A stretch of DNA of 64,000 nucleotides from Parascedosporium putredinis (lineage: Eukaryota > Ascomycota > Sordariomycetes > Microascales > Microascaceae), in the NCBI GenBank assembly GCA_949357655.1, contig CASHTG010000019.1:1612001-1676000 (forward strand). The letters run 5' to 3'. This document shows, in pieces, positions 10,426-22,489 of the stretch (within the stretch, counting starts at the first letter, position 1; each line of letters begins with the position of its first letter). Both the position numbers and the translations under genes were made by a program. The notes under the pieces are model-generated. The model saw nothing but the letters and a program-made list of their open reading frames with translations. It searched no databases and was not told the origin of the DNA.

Positions 10426-13400
10426 ATGATGAGCCATTCGCCAGATTGTTCAGAAGAAAGACAAGCTAAGAGACGGCGAGTTACTTCAATCGTTGATTAT
10501 CGCGCTACAGACGCCCACTCCCTCGAACAACCAGACGGCTCTCAAGCCTGCCAAAAACGCCTCTTGATCTCGCCGAGCCATGCTCCCTCGCCGATTCAAG
10601 GCTGGATGATTTGGTAGGCTCCTCCAACCTCGCCGCTGGCTTCCATCAGTATGGCTGCGACTATACATCGAATCTCCCATCTCCATACGCGCCATCCCAA
10701 ATTGCACCCACCAGCATGACATGGAATGATGACGCTCTCACATGCCATCCGGTCCTGCCCTGGCAACCGAAAGGGTTTGGTGACTCTATGGAATCCACGC
10801 AGTCGCGAACAGCCTCACATCTTCCCGATCTTAGCCCTCTTCCGAACTCAACAATGTTGATCCACGATATATTATCGACGCCAGTCTCCATCGTCTCAAC
10901 CTTCCACCCAACCAAATCAGAACTACATCAAGTCAATAAGGTTCCCGAGGTCACTCCATGCATTCAAGAAATATCTCACGAACAAGGATTCGTTCCTGAC
11001 ACTATCTTGGGTCCAACCGCGATTGACCCAGACGAGATAGTGTGTTACGGGGCTGTAAGTAGAGCTCTTGTCCTATTTTCAAGCCTATACACAGCCCAGG
11101 ACTTGCTTTTCCAGTGCCACCTAGTGAGAACATTGAAGATGGCACAAATTTCAAACATCGCGCGTATAAATCCACTAACTAATACGGCGCCTTCTGTTAA
11201 ATCGCACTAGGTAACGAGCATTACTGGAAGGTGCGAGAAGCCATCGTCCATAACGGTGTTTTCGGCGGTTGAAGTGTCGTTGGACTCTCCAGAAACTTTC
11301 GTCATCGGCTGCAGTCCTTCCACTCGAGGTCACATTGAGGTCGAGCATGTGTTTCTTCTACGAGACCTTAAAGAATCTGGCGTTGAACTGCAAGTTTCTT
11401 GTACCTTTCAACCGAAGGAACACACAAAAAAGCGCGCGAAGGCGCGACAACCCGAGCTCTCGCCATGTACGCTGGAGGTTGCAATATACGCCCCTATGTC
11501 ATGCGTGAGGAGCTCAGGGAGTGGTCCGAGATCAACGAGGTGTACCTTCAGGATCCCACGAACCCGGGTCTCAGAGATGCCAAGTATTGCAACCCCCAAA
11601 GGCTTTCACTCTGTTCTGGGAAGCCACCAATGCTATCCCAGGTCATTCTGACTCGCGCCTCTGGGAATGCGATGCATTTACGAGATATCGTGGAGGGAGA
11701 TGGCTTTTTGGATAACTACTTGAGGTCCAGAATTGACCTCATCGAAACAGAGCCACCTTCCGTAGTGAAAACGATTTTAAAACGGCAAGTGGCAATAGAT
11801 CCGCCCTCCAATATCTGCACCAGACCTACACCCGTGACGTAGAATATAAGGTACTAACCACTGAGCGTACGCGATGTGTGTATTCACCTATACAGACACC
11901 AAAAGCAAGCACTTACTTTCATGCTTCGTCGAGAGCAAGGATGGGCCTTTACAGGGCCGGAAGCGGATCTCTGGAGCATCATTGATAATGCGAGGGGAAG
12001 ATTGTGAGAACCTCCTACCCCAAGAAAAGCCCTCTACTTCATGGTCCATCTCCACAATCCTTGACTAGGGAGTAGTACTGACAAGTTGGCGGTTCGGTCT
12101 GCGCCTCAAGTTATGTCAATGCTGTCTCGGAGGTCGTGGAACAGAAGCCCCCACATCAACTACGGGGCGGCATCATCGCAGACCCCGTGGGGCTCGGTAA
12201 AACCCTTGCCATGATAGCACTGGCTGCTACTGACCTGTCCAATCGACCCCTCGCGGGTCATACTAGCGGAGCTAGCGATCTAGAAGAGCCAGACGAGCAG
12301 AACCACTCTGTATCATCCACTCTTATCATTGTGCCTCCGCCTCGTGAGTATCGTGCTGATATTCTTGCGTGAGACAACTTGTTGATAATGGGTTTTAACT
12401 AACAACTAACAGTTCTAGCTACGTGGGAGAACCAAGTAGCGGAGTAAGATCCCTCGGAAAATGCCCCTTTTCTATTTTTCTTCTTCTTTTTCCGTACACT
12501 TTGTACTAATAAAATGTGACTAGGCACACATATCCGGGGGACTCAGGTGCATACGCCATCACGGGAAATCACGGCTCACTTGCTTCGAAGATCTCGACTC
12601 TGTTGACATCGTGTTCACGACATACCATACAGTCTCAGCGGAATGGAATAAAGCGAACCCGTCCGCGTCCCTGCTTTTCTCGGTCAAGTGGAAGCGAGTC
12701 GTGCTTGATGAAGGTTCGTTTCGCGGTCCTCCCCTGGAACAGGTAAGATGACAATGGCACATTTTCTAATCCCGACCAAGCTCACATGATTCGTAACGAA
12801 AACTCTCGCATGGCCAAGTCTATCTGCGGCCTAAAGGCCGCGTGCCGCTGGGCTGTGACGGCGACCCCGATTCAAAATCACCTCAATGACCTCGCGTCTC
12901 TTCTCAAGTTTATTCGCGCCTACCCCTACCATACCCGAGCCAACTTTGAGCGCGACATCTCCGACTACTGGAAGGAAGGCCAGGACAAAGAGGCTGCCAA
13001 CCGCCTCCAGAGGCTGTCGTCGTGCCTGCTGCTCCGCCGCCCCAAGACTACAGTGCAGCTGCCGCCCAAGCACGACATTGAGTGCCCCATTGAGTTTAAA
13101 AGCGAGGAGAGAAGAGCTTATGACAAGCTTAGAGTGGATGCGAAGGAGGCAGTCGACAAAGCCCTAAACCAAGGGCAAAGTCCGGGCCCGTCCAAGGCAT
13201 ACGTCCACATCTTGCAGCTGATCGAGTCGATGCGGCTATTTTGCGTATTGGGAGAGCACTACCACTCGCGATATCGCCGTGCATCACTGGCTTCAGGTAC
13301 CACGGCATCGTGGGCGACCATCGCGCAGCAGACGTTTAGAACGCACCTTGATATGGGGTCCGTAGTGTGCTCCCAATGCGAAGCCATCGCCCACCTCGAC

Positions 13401-14531
13401 CATGGTTTCTTGAATGGCTCCGTTTCCTCGACTTCACAGTTCTCGAGGTGCGGGAGATTTGCGTGCGCGGAATGCTCCGTAAAGCTCACCCGTCAGAAAC
13501 TCACCCTAGAATGCGGACATAAACCCGCATGTCCCACGGCGCCGGTTTCTACGAGTGTGGAAAGCCTGGACGGCGGCACGCACGATGTCGAACCGGAATT
13601 CTTCTCGGGGAGTTCTTCTGAGATGCCATCCAAGATCAAGGCCCTAATTAACGATATTCTTTCTCAACCTTCTGACGTGAAATCGTAAGCTTTCCTTCTC
13701 TCGCTACTCCTTCTCTCGCTACTCCTTCTCTCGCTACTCCTTCTCTCGCTACTCCTTCTCTGCTTCCATGCCCATGAGAGACGGGTCCTTTTTTTCTTTT
13801 ATAAAAGAATTTGGGACCCGCCTCTCAGGGTGCATTGCTCTAATCACAATACAAACCGAATCTAACATCTAGCAACTCATAGCGTGGTGTTTTCTACGTG
13901 GCGCTTCACCCTCAACGTTGCAGAGGCTGGTTTAACACAGGCGGGCATCCGGTGCCTGCGTTTTGACGGAAAAGTGCCGCCCAAGGACCGCCCTGGCGTG
14001 CTGAAGGCGTTCAAGACGGATCCTTCAAAGAGGGTGTTGCTTCTAACGCTTAGCTGCGGTGCAGTAGGGCTAACGCTTACGGAGGCGACAAGGGCGTACC
14101 TGATGGAACCGCACTGGTAAGCTATCCCAACCTACTTGTACTAACTCAGTGATGGAAGACTGCAGCCCTCCCGCGTAGGTGCCCATGCAGGTTCCCGAGG
14201 CTCACCGTTTCCGGTTTATAGGAACCCGACTGTTGAAGAGCAAGCCCTGGGAAGAATTTACCGACTTGGCCAGACAAAAGAAGTTAAAATGACGCACTTC
14301 TTTATCAAAGACTCTTTCGAAGAGGTAACTTGATCCTTGCCGCCGCCCCGTCCCTCACCTCCCTGCCTCCTCCCGCCTCGGTCAAGCTAACCATGGCGCA
14401 ATGCCCCCTGTTTCCCCCTTCGCAAGAGAGTGATTGAGATGCAGCAAACGAAGAAGGATCTCGCGAAAGTACTCTTATCACCTCATACCAGCGGAAATGC
14501 AGAGACTAGCGTAGAAAGACTCAGGGTATGA
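10426..14531 (+). CDS. SNF2-family helicase, Rad5/HLTF-like with degenerate RING, multiply frame-broken
   Basis: This is a DNA-dependent ATPase of the SWI2/SNF2 superfamily. Motifs appear in order: I, GGIIADPVGLGKTLA (around 12165-12215); II, DEAH, split by the intron 12714-12780; III, TATPIQN (near 12860); then a cysteine-rich insert CSQC...FACAECS...CGHKPACP, a worn RING; IV, VVFSTW; V, GAVGLTLTEA; VI, ALGRIYRLGQTKEV. The RING between helicase halves is typical of Rad5, Rad16 and HLTF relatives. Well-supported 3' exons are 12413-12443, 12524-12713, 12781-13684, 13883-14116, 14222-14324 and 14427-14531. The N-terminal part (10426-12100) is coding, with segments such as YLQDP and CNPQRLS, but crosses several frame changes. 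One is clear: the G run 12536-12540 needs one more G. Errors or decay cannot be separated here, so the N-terminal exon model is tentative. A nuclear chromatin or repair role is inferred. Confidence 0.8.
13685..13882 (+). repeat. Intron carrying a 15-bp tandem repeat and a large imperfect palindrome
   Basis: This intron of the SNF2 gene begins GTAAGC and ends CATAG. At about 13693-13760 it holds four to five head-to-tail copies of a 15-bp unit, TTCTCTCGCTACTCC. Just downstream, 13772-13788 and 13814-13830 are 17-bp inverted arms matching at 15 of 17 positions, around a perfect 16-bp palindrome at 13794-13809 (TTCTTTTATAAAAGAA). It could be a small MITE-like insertion or simply expanded intronic sequence. 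Confidence 0.85.
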
Positions 14532-15692
14532 CAATCCACGACCAGCTCCCCGCTTCATTTCTACAGAAGCAAGGGAATTCTCCGCCCGTTGCTAACCTTG
14601 AAAATGCTCTAGAACCTCCGTGCTCTTTTGTAGACCCGCCTGATATTACTGAAGTGGTGGTAGCAGAAATGAAATCTGTCAGCGTCCTGCGCCAAGGTAG
14701 TCAAACATGCCAAGTTGTCTTGGGCCCATCAGGAAGCGCAGCAGATGGCCGGTTGCCGTTAGATTGTATTTCTTTGTCCCCTTTTGCTTGCTTCAATTCT
14801 AGATTTTCGTAGACATCTCCGCTTTCCAATGTCTCACCTCTTGAGTTGAATATACCGAGCCGGCCCGGAAACCAGTCTGCACGGAAGACCCTAATGTGAC
14901 AGATGCGGGCGCAATTTTGACAGCAGACAGGGGTCTATCGATAAGCCGCCGCCCGCAAGCCCTCCTTCGTTCGGCTCCCACTGGACCACGGCGAACGAAC
15001 GAACGCTAAAACGGGAATGGGCCCCACGGCGTCTCTCTCCTTCTCCCGAAGAGGAAAATCCCGTGGGCTTGCTCCACATGACGTTTTCTTTGTTTCCTTC
15101 AGGGCTGTGCCGAGCAGGCGGGGACGTGGCCATCGCACATGGCATTCCTATCTTTTTCGGGTTGGTACCGGGTTGTGCACGGCTTGGGAACTCAAATTGG
15201 GGAAGGGACGAGGGGCGCCGTCCGGAGTGGGGTGGTTCCTTCTGGTTGGGCGGGTGGGGTCCGAGAGGGTTGCTGATAAGGAAGGATTGGCAGAGCTTTG
15301 CATGACATCTGGTCAAGGTCAAGGGGGCTTGCACCTGCCTTATCTCTCGACCACAATGACGGGTCGGGTTGGAGATATCAAAAGAGGGCTAAGGGAAAGA
15401 ATCAATGGATAATAGCAAGGTCCGCGGTGGTGATTCTTTTTCCCCTTCTTCTTTTTCCCCTTGACTCTGTCAACATACCATCCTTTGATTTTTGTGGCCG
15501 TTGACCGTCTCTGTAATACTGGAATCTTTGCGTTGAAATATTAAGCGCAACCTCCCAAGATCTTGTTTTCCCACCCACCCCCGTTCGAAATTTTGCCCTA
15601 AAAGGGTTGGTCGGTGATCGAAAAGGGAAAGGGAAAAAGAAGGAGAATATACAAATTTTGCGAGAGAAGAAATAAAACAAAAGGGGGTTATC
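14532..15692. other. Intergenic, no supported gene
   Basis: This 1.2 kb lies between two plus-strand genes. Open frames on both strands are short and unsupported. A T- and C-rich leader near 15430-15480 and a purine-rich tract near 15615-15680 precede the next ATG. Confidence 0.4.
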
Positions 15693-16538
15693 ATGTCTGG
15701 CCGCAGCGCACGTCCGCAAAAAGAAATCCGACGCCAAGGGCTCCTCATCACACCGACCCAACACGTCGGCCAACAGCTCTCTCCACGACGCCAGCAGCAA
15801 TAGCACCATCGACTCCCCGCCAGCCCCATCCCCGTACCGGCAGGGACGGGTATTGGGACAACGAACGCGCGCTTCCTGCGGTTCGCAGACTCGTCGGTGG
15901 ATGTGAGCTACGACGGTACGTCGCCATCGTGGTCGACGTCCCCGGGGTTCCGCGACTATGACCGCTCCCGGCGGACGACGAGGATTGGCAGCCCCGGCGG
16001 GCGGGCTTGACGACTACCACTACTACGGCGGGGGAGGAGGTGACTGGTACGGTAGCGCGGGGTCGGCGCATCGGACGGAAGGGGTCTCGGGAATTGAAAA
16101 GTCTGGTCTGCGATCGGTGATAGATCGCAAGAGCGATGATGTGCGCAAGGGAATCGCCAAGACCTTTATGCTTGGGCGGAAGAAGAGCCGCGAGGACAAG
16201 GGAAAAGGGCTGGAAATCTCGCTGGGAAGGGGTGGTGGAGGGGCGGTGGCGGGGGCAGCGACCGAAGCTCGGAGCACGGTGGGTATCACCCCCGAGACGG
16301 GTTCTTTGCCGAAGAAGAAGACCGCGAAATATACGGCAGCCCGAGAGCGGAGCATAACATGTGCACATCACCCCCGCACCACGGGCCGCCGGTTGCCGGA
16401 AATGTGGGGAGCTCATACCACGGACATCAGCATCTCGCGGACCCATGGGATGCCATGGGGTCGAGGATGCCCTTGCCTTCACCGCCGCCGCTGCGAGAAT
16501 TGCCGCCGCTACCGCCGCATGCGAGGAAAGGGCACTAG
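15693..16538 (+). CDS. Uncharacterised low-complexity protein, frame-broken
   Basis: I do not recognise a family. Successive frames carry coherent, compositionally coding segments in the order KKKSDAKGSSSHRPN and a Ser-rich stretch; a FLRFADSSVDVSYDG segment; DDYHYYGGGGGDWYG; a basic motif GIAKTFMLGRKKSR; and a Pro/His-rich tail DREIYGSPRAEH...LPPLPPHARKGH ending at TAG 16536-16538. About four frame changes are needed, one explained by a G missing in the run at 15843-15845. ATG 15693 is the nearest start but is not in frame with the first conserved segment without a correction. The protein would be about 280 residues, soluble and largely disordered. The GIAKTF...GRKK element resembles a short motif seen in other ascomycete proteins of unknown role, but I cannot name it. 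Confidence 0.5.
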
Positions 16539-18075
16539 GCCTCGGAGAGGGAGGGGGCGAGTTACAAGGGGAAAACGGAAGGAAATGGAGGTTTCAGGTC
16601 TTTTATCATATTCCCCTCCAAGGGTTGCGTTGAGGGAGGAAAAGAGACTATGTACTGTAATGTTTTGACGACGCATGGAAAGATAAGGCATGACGCCGCC
16701 ACGGTTTGGTTATGAGGATCGTCTATCTCCTATCTCGCTTGCAGGAGGGTTTCCCCCTCTAGAAAAGTTCCCTTGTGTGTCCTGATTGGGAAAATTTCAA
16801 CACCGAGAGCAGGGGGCCTATGCGGGGATTCCAGAATTTGCAATTGACCTATTAATCCCTAAACTATTTCTTTATCCTCTTCTCGACCTCGGTAGACTTC
16901 CGATACCTTGAGTGATTGATGTCAGTTGAGGTTATGGTGGATGAGGCGCACCTCACAGGCGCCACGCCCCGGATATGGCGGTTTGCCGCCGCGCCAGGTC
17001 ACGGGATATTTTCGCTGTGTACGCTGCTCTGCGATTTAAACCGCGCCGAGTCTTTTTTGTTTACAAAGAAGCCATCTCGAGTTTCTTGTCTCAGTAGTAT
17101 AGCAAAAGGAACACGGAACGTCGGAACGCTCGGGGAGTCGTCAACAGCGCTAGGCAGATGATCGGGATTGTGGATATGGATCTCTTGAACCGGAGCCCCG
17201 CCCTACCCGTTTGTGGAGAAAGGGTCATGGGGTCTCGGTCATCAGGCCATTCCCGAACGAAACTGGAGGAAAGTACTTGCGGGTGGGAGAAAAACAAAAA
17301 AGGCTTGGAGGGAAGGCGCCATGTTGGGAGAGAGGGAGGGGGAAGCACGCCTGGCGTTGGACTGCTTCTTGCCCTGTCTTGGCGTGGTGAGGGGGATCTG
17401 TGCTAATAAAGTACCGCTGCAGGGAAAAAGGAATTATAGAAAAAAAAAAAGAAAAAAAAAGAAAAAAAAAGGGGTTCTGGCTCTAGGGTGGACTGTGGCG
17501 TGAAGCGAGTCAACGACAGTCAAGAATACCACTCAGAACGACAGGTACCTCAAGCAACAAAGGCAAGCTATAATAAGGATGGGAAAATAAATCAATTATA
17601 CGGCCTCTACAAGCCAGATGCGACGATGAGGAAAACAATGCCGCCGGAAACAGAGGGGAAAAAACAAAATAATGGTTTTCAGCGACGAGGTTGCGGCCGA
17701 GCGATTATTTCAGGACAGGCGCACCCCCTTGGCCGTGGCAGGGCAAATTCATCTTGGCGCGGCGCAAGATTGTGTAGCTCGCATGGGCATGGCATGGGTG
17801 GAGGAGGATTAAGCGCCAGGGTCCAAGATTCAACTCCTCCCCTCTCCATTTGGTCGCAATCTATCCCGTGCGCGGTGGGATGCTTTCATCGTCCTGTCCC
17901 TTTCACTAGCTCTCTCTCTCTCTCTCTCTTTGCACCACCGCCCTCCATCAGAATCCCAACGACCCTCTAGTACTGGGAACTCTATGCTATTCCTTCGATG
18001 GCACAGCTAGATCATTGTCTGTGGCCCTAACATCGTTCTCCTGTTTCAGATGACGACCACTTTACTTGCCCACAT
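16539..18075. other. Intergenic with A-rich tandem tract
   Basis: No supported gene lies in this 1.5 kb. At about 17438-17474 there are three near-identical 10-bp units of G followed by nine or ten A. A CT microsatellite sits near 17907-17930. Small open frames on both strands lack motifs. Confidence 0.45.
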
Positions 18076-20316
18076 CTACATGCGTATTTCTTTTTCATCC
18101 GTCTTGACCTTGGTGCCATTCTCATCCCACGATATTGCGATTGGTTCGTGATTACCGGCAAATTTCTCGCCATCAAACCACAGCTCGAATCTCAAGTCTG
18201 CCGGAGCCACAATGACCTTGACGTCAAACTGGCAGACGTAGAACTTGTACCCCGGCCGCAAGCATAGCCGTCTCTTCTTCTTGAGTATAAATTTCGCTTC
18301 CTCCACTCCAGTCAGATTGCTCTTGATATCACAGAGCGTGACAACTCCCGCTGCAGCAAGGTAGAAGAAACATCGTTAGCACTACCCCTGATAGACTTTA
18401 GAGGTTCTTCTTGGGAGACGTACGATGTTTTCGGCTTCGGGGTAGAAACTCTGGTTCGTTAGGAGACATCACAATCGTAGAGTTCCAAGACCGGGTGGTG
18501 TCACCTGCTGAAAGCCTGATCTCGAATGTTTTGGTCAGGGGCTCGTTCGGATCGATTGTATCTCCCTACCTCGTCGATTAGCAACCCCTTTAACGGTTCA
18601 GTCTATAGCGTTTCGTCACCTCTTCACTCACCTTGCGTATCAACCATTGTATCTGATGCATCGCCCAAACCGTGCGTGAATCGAACGCGTCCGTCTCCCT
18701 GTCCTCGTTGTAATGGACTTCGGGCTTGTAGACCTCCCGAACCACCACTCCGTAGCTCGCCCTCGCTATCGTCGTCGCTAGCGTGGGTGTTTTGGTATTC
18801 GACTCCATCTGCTGCTTTCTGTTCAAAAGCATGCCTTGCACAACTACAAGCTGCGGGTTTTACAGGGAAGCACGCTCACTTGAGGAGCGTTGGGGTGCGG
18901 GAAGGACATGAATCTTTGTTGTAGTTGCTGGCGAACGTATGCGGAGCTTCAAGGCCGCCGGATAGGATCATGTAGTGCTAGGTTTGAACTTTAGCTCCTC
19001 GTACGATCTAGGGAATTCCTGGGATACTTGGGAACGCCGGAACACGGACACTCACTTACCACTTGTTGAGACGGGTGATTTGCTTTCAGCCAGTCGAGCT
19101 GCTCTACAATCTTGTTCATGATGCCTACTATTTGCTGGTCGAATAAAGACTGAATCTCTTGACTGCATTCCGCGCGCGTAGTTCAGCATCAGCGAGCCTA
19201 CACACAAGTCCGGAGCTATAAAAGAAAAAGAAAAGAACGTACCGCGAAAAGACCATCTTGCCGGACTCGATCCCAACCCCGGGTGTGAGAAATTCGCCGC
19301 CACGCCTTCCATTTGTATCCTGAGCACCGGAAGAAGCATCACGGCCTGCTCGCCAAATTTATGCTTCACCTGCTTAAACGCGTGGCTCCGCGCAAACCGA
19401 GCCGGGTAGTCCAAAGGAAGCAGCTGCATCACATCCGGGCACACGCTCAGCCTGCGCGCGACGAGGTTTGCAAACGCCTGGTCGATCAGCGTCGCGCCCA
19501 CGCCCACTCCGCAGACGGCGCAGAGCTGCGCCAGCTTGGGGAAAGCCTCGTCCGTAGACGTCACCTGCATCAGGGCGAGGTCCGTCGTCCCGCCCCCGCC
19601 GTCGACGGTGAGGAACACCGTGCCCGCTTGGAAATTAATGGTGCTGTAGAGCAGGGTCGCCACCGCCGCGGCCTGTGCCTCGGTGAGATCGACCAGCGCC
19701 TTGTGTCGGGGTCCTTCGCGCCCGAATCCCGCGTCGTAGATGATTCGGTTGAAGCTGTTGACGATGCCCTGGTTCGTCCACGTCGTCGGCACGCTGAAGA
19801 GGAATTCTACGGCCAAATGGCCCCAGCTGCCATACGGAGACAGGCCCATCTCCGACTCGATCTTGTCTTTGACGCAAGCGTACACTTGCTTTAGATAGTC
19901 GGACACAAACCCTTCCGCCTCGGCCGTGGAGCTTGGGAGGTTGGAGACGCCTTTGCGCTGGGCTTCTTCGAGGGTTGCGTGGTCGAGGAAGATTTTGAAG
20001 AGCTCCCGGCGTCTTTTGCTCCCGTGGGAGTCTTCGTCATCTTCGCAGTTGAATCCCCACGAGGATACGGTGTTGTTGGCGTTGTGGATTAAAACCGTCG
20101 GTACTTTTTGTTCAACGAGGCCTCCGCTTCCGGGCCACTGGTCAATGATGTGGACTGGAGTGCGCCGTGATGTCCATCCCGCACCTTGGTGCTCGTCAGC
20201 ATTAAAAACTCGGTTCTCCCGTTAAAAAATAAAAATAACTCCCTGTGTGATTATGGCATACCTGTGTAAGTAGTACCTAAATCAATAGCAACTACGATAT
20301 CCGGTTGACAGTCCAT
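18076..20316 (-). CDS. Hsp70-superfamily ATPase, HSPA12-like (fungal type)
   Basis: An actin-fold Hsp70-like protein of about 611 residues. Exons on the minus strand are 20316-20262, 20184-19243, 19162-19060, 18977-18880, 18850-18632, 18565-18424 and 18350-18076. Phosphate motif 1, AIDLGTTYTG, opens the protein; phosphate motif 2, TVDGGGGTTDLALMQV, lies mid-protein; the adenosine motif appears as ILSGGLGSSAYVRQQL. The C-terminus (about 140 residues) lacks a canonical peptide-binding domain and an EEVD end, which separates it from general chaperones and places it with the HSPA12-like proteins expanded in filamentous fungi. Two bases are missing, near 19289 (NFLTPGVGIESGKM) and near 18950 (GGLGSS). 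With them, the CDS is exactly 612 codons. It is divergently arranged with the membrane-protein gene at 21141. Clients and role are unknown. Confidence 0.85.
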
Positions 20317-21140
20317 CTTGGCCAATAAGACGGTTGGAGGTGTGGCGGAGGCAAGACGATGCTGTAAGCAGCCAGATCTGAGCTCTATCTCACCTGTAAG
20401 GCGCTCTTCTCGCCCTTCTTCACGGGAATGAGAGATGAGAGTACTGGGATGGAGAAGGATGGATGTTTCTGTATTATCGAGAAAAAGATCCAAGCCAGAG
20501 ATCGTGTTCGGGGCTTCGGGCTCGACTTCAATTTCAAAGAGTAGGGATGAGAATTTCCTACCTGAAAGACCCAACAGCTTCATCACCAACTATGACCCCG
20601 GCAAGGCTCTAGATATTGGATATGTGCCAGGCTGGCTAGCGCCTAAAGCTTTGCATAACGCCATGCGCATCCTGGCACCTACGGCTGGATAAAGGTGGCA
20701 CCATTGGTGCTTTGGCCTGACCAGGCTCGAGCCCTGTTGAAGCCGATTCCCGGATTAGCCTTTGGAGAGATGGCTCCCTTGCAAACGTTTGCCGGTGTGG
20801 GTAGAGACCCCTGCAGGGGTCTCGACTCGTCAAGCCCAGCCGGCCAGCCACCGAGAGGAACGGGAAGGTTGAACAAACTGAAGGACTTGAGATGAGGGGG
20901 TCCGGAGTGTAGATTCGTCTTGAGAAAAGTTATCCTCCATAAAGGTACCTGCTAGACTTCCCCAGCCGCAGTTCTTTTCGACCCGGCGTCTAACTCTTTG
21001 GATTCTTCCTCTCTCCTCTTATTCCTGTTCTTCTTGTTCTTCAGAGCCCGGCTACTGACAGTATCATCTGAGTTGGCCTTGTAAGCATTAGCACTTTGCG
21101 TGTTAACAAAGTCTATCAAAGGGAATCAACAGCATCCCAG
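20317..21140. promoter_or_regulatory. Shared divergent promoter region (Hsp70-like / membrane protein)
   Basis: These 824 bases separate the two start codons of a head-to-head gene pair. They contain a perfect 20-bp palindrome at 20804-20823 and a CT-rich leader near 20995-21060 ahead of ATG 21141. Co-regulation is possible but not shown by sequence. Confidence 0.5.
20804..20823. promoter_or_regulatory. Perfect 20-bp palindrome
   Basis: The sequence GAGACCCCTGCAGGGGTCTC reads identically on both strands. It lies in the divergent promoter, roughly 490 bp from the Hsp70-like start and 320 bp from the membrane-protein start. A site for a dimeric regulator is one reading; a cruciform-forming element or chance are others. 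Confidence 0.6.
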
Positions 21141-22489
21141 ATGGCGACACAAGAAACCACCCCCATTTCCGACGAAGTCCCCTCTCCTTCCTCTTCCCAA
21201 GTCTCTTCATCCTCAAGCGATTCTGGGTTCCCGAATACTTCTCTATCCTCGAGCACCTCTGGATTTCTATCCTCAAGCACCTCTTCCGGGGTTCCTTCAC
21301 GTAAGTCGAGCTCTATCACCATCCGCTACAATGCTCGCTCGCAACGAGGTAACTTTGAACGCGAGAATCTGTATTTACTCCCAACGTAGCGATCAACACG
21401 ACCGGGCTGAACAGCACCCTCGCCTCCCATACGCCTGTCCCTACTGATAATGCTCCGCGTCACGGCCTTCCGCCAGGATCGGCTGCCGGCCTAGCAATAG
21501 GGCTCTTAGTCCTCGGTTTCCTCCTCGGCGCCGCAGCCGCCTTCTTTTCTTCAGGAGAAGGCAGGCCCCGCGCCCGGTAGAAAAGCCTACGCCCCCAACA
21601 GCGGCAGCACAGTCGCCTCACGCCCTCGCGATCAAGTCGACGGAGCGCGACCACGTGAACTTGAATCATTTTCTGCTCAGCGCTACGCCCGAGCGGGAAA
21701 TCGTGTCCGAACTCTCCTCGATCCGGAACCTTTTGGAGGCTCACGTGGAGGAACACTACCATCTTCAGCCGGTCCGGTGCGATGTGGCCCTTCTCACCAA
21801 CGCGGTCTCGAACCTTGGTCTGGGGAGGCAGGGGAGTCTGTCTCCGGCGGAGGCTACTTCTCTCGCGCTGAACCCGCAGACGCGCTACGCGACACTTCGC
21901 CATATCCTCTCCGAGGTCATCTTCAGCAGTGCAAGCCTCCACGGACAATGCCCCATATCAATTCTACCTGCCCCCATGGCCATGTTCGCTCAGTCCATCC
22001 CGCCTGTCGAATCAAAATTGGGCAATGCGGAGGGTACGTTCATTCCTCTTAAATAAAGCCCCCGGGTCTGCTGTAACTAACACTTATATAAACGTTCAAG
22101 CTACCTTGCTGGCACTAACAAAATGGCGAACGATATCCACGTTTCTTCTTAGCCCATGCCGCAGCGATCGCTCCCCGCTCCAAGTCGACAAAGTTGCGTC
22201 AGCGGGTCAAGTAGACGCTCTCGCCAGTTCACTAAATGGGTTCCTTGAGCCCTTTATCACTCCTGACCCCTCAGGCCGCCTCCAGCAGGTTGAACACCTG
22301 AAGGCCGTAATCTTGGAGATCGCTAAGCTAGGCTATATTATACTATCACAGCCCTCCGAGTGGGAGTTTAGTCATAGGGAAGATCTTCGCGGCCAAGGGA
22401 CCTTCGTCTTCTCTCCCGGCCTCGCAAAGACCCGCGATAGGGAAGGGAGAGCATACCAGCCCCTAAGAACGTCGCGGATGCCGTTGTAG
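21141..22489 (+). CDS. Single-pass membrane protein with Ser/Thr-rich ectodomain, function unknown
   Basis: A protein of about 397 residues from exons 21141-21300, 21390-22033 and 22101-22489. Residues 1-82 are rich in Ser, Thr and Pro, the kind of stretch that is O-glycosylated in fungal surface proteins. A glycine/leucine/alanine helix spans about residues 85-107 and is followed by a basic stop-transfer sequence RRRQ, predicting an outside N-terminus. The cytoplasmic part (about 285 residues) has helical segments such as ELSSIRNLLEAHVEEHY and EIAKLGYIILSQPSEWEF. There is no obvious signal peptide, so the transmembrane segment would act as a type III signal-anchor. One T is missing in the run 21545-21548; adding it makes exactly 398 codons. 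I know no named domain in the tail. A sensor-like topology (Wsc/Mid2-like) is visible, but no cysteine-rich WSC domain is present. Confidence 0.7.

Noticed and set aside
13693..13760. CRISPR-like regular repeat
   Set aside because: The units are head-to-tail without spacers and lie in a fungal intron; it is a minisatellite.
15748..16482. 244-codon minus-strand frame
   Set aside because: It is antisense to a better-supported plus-strand low-complexity gene.
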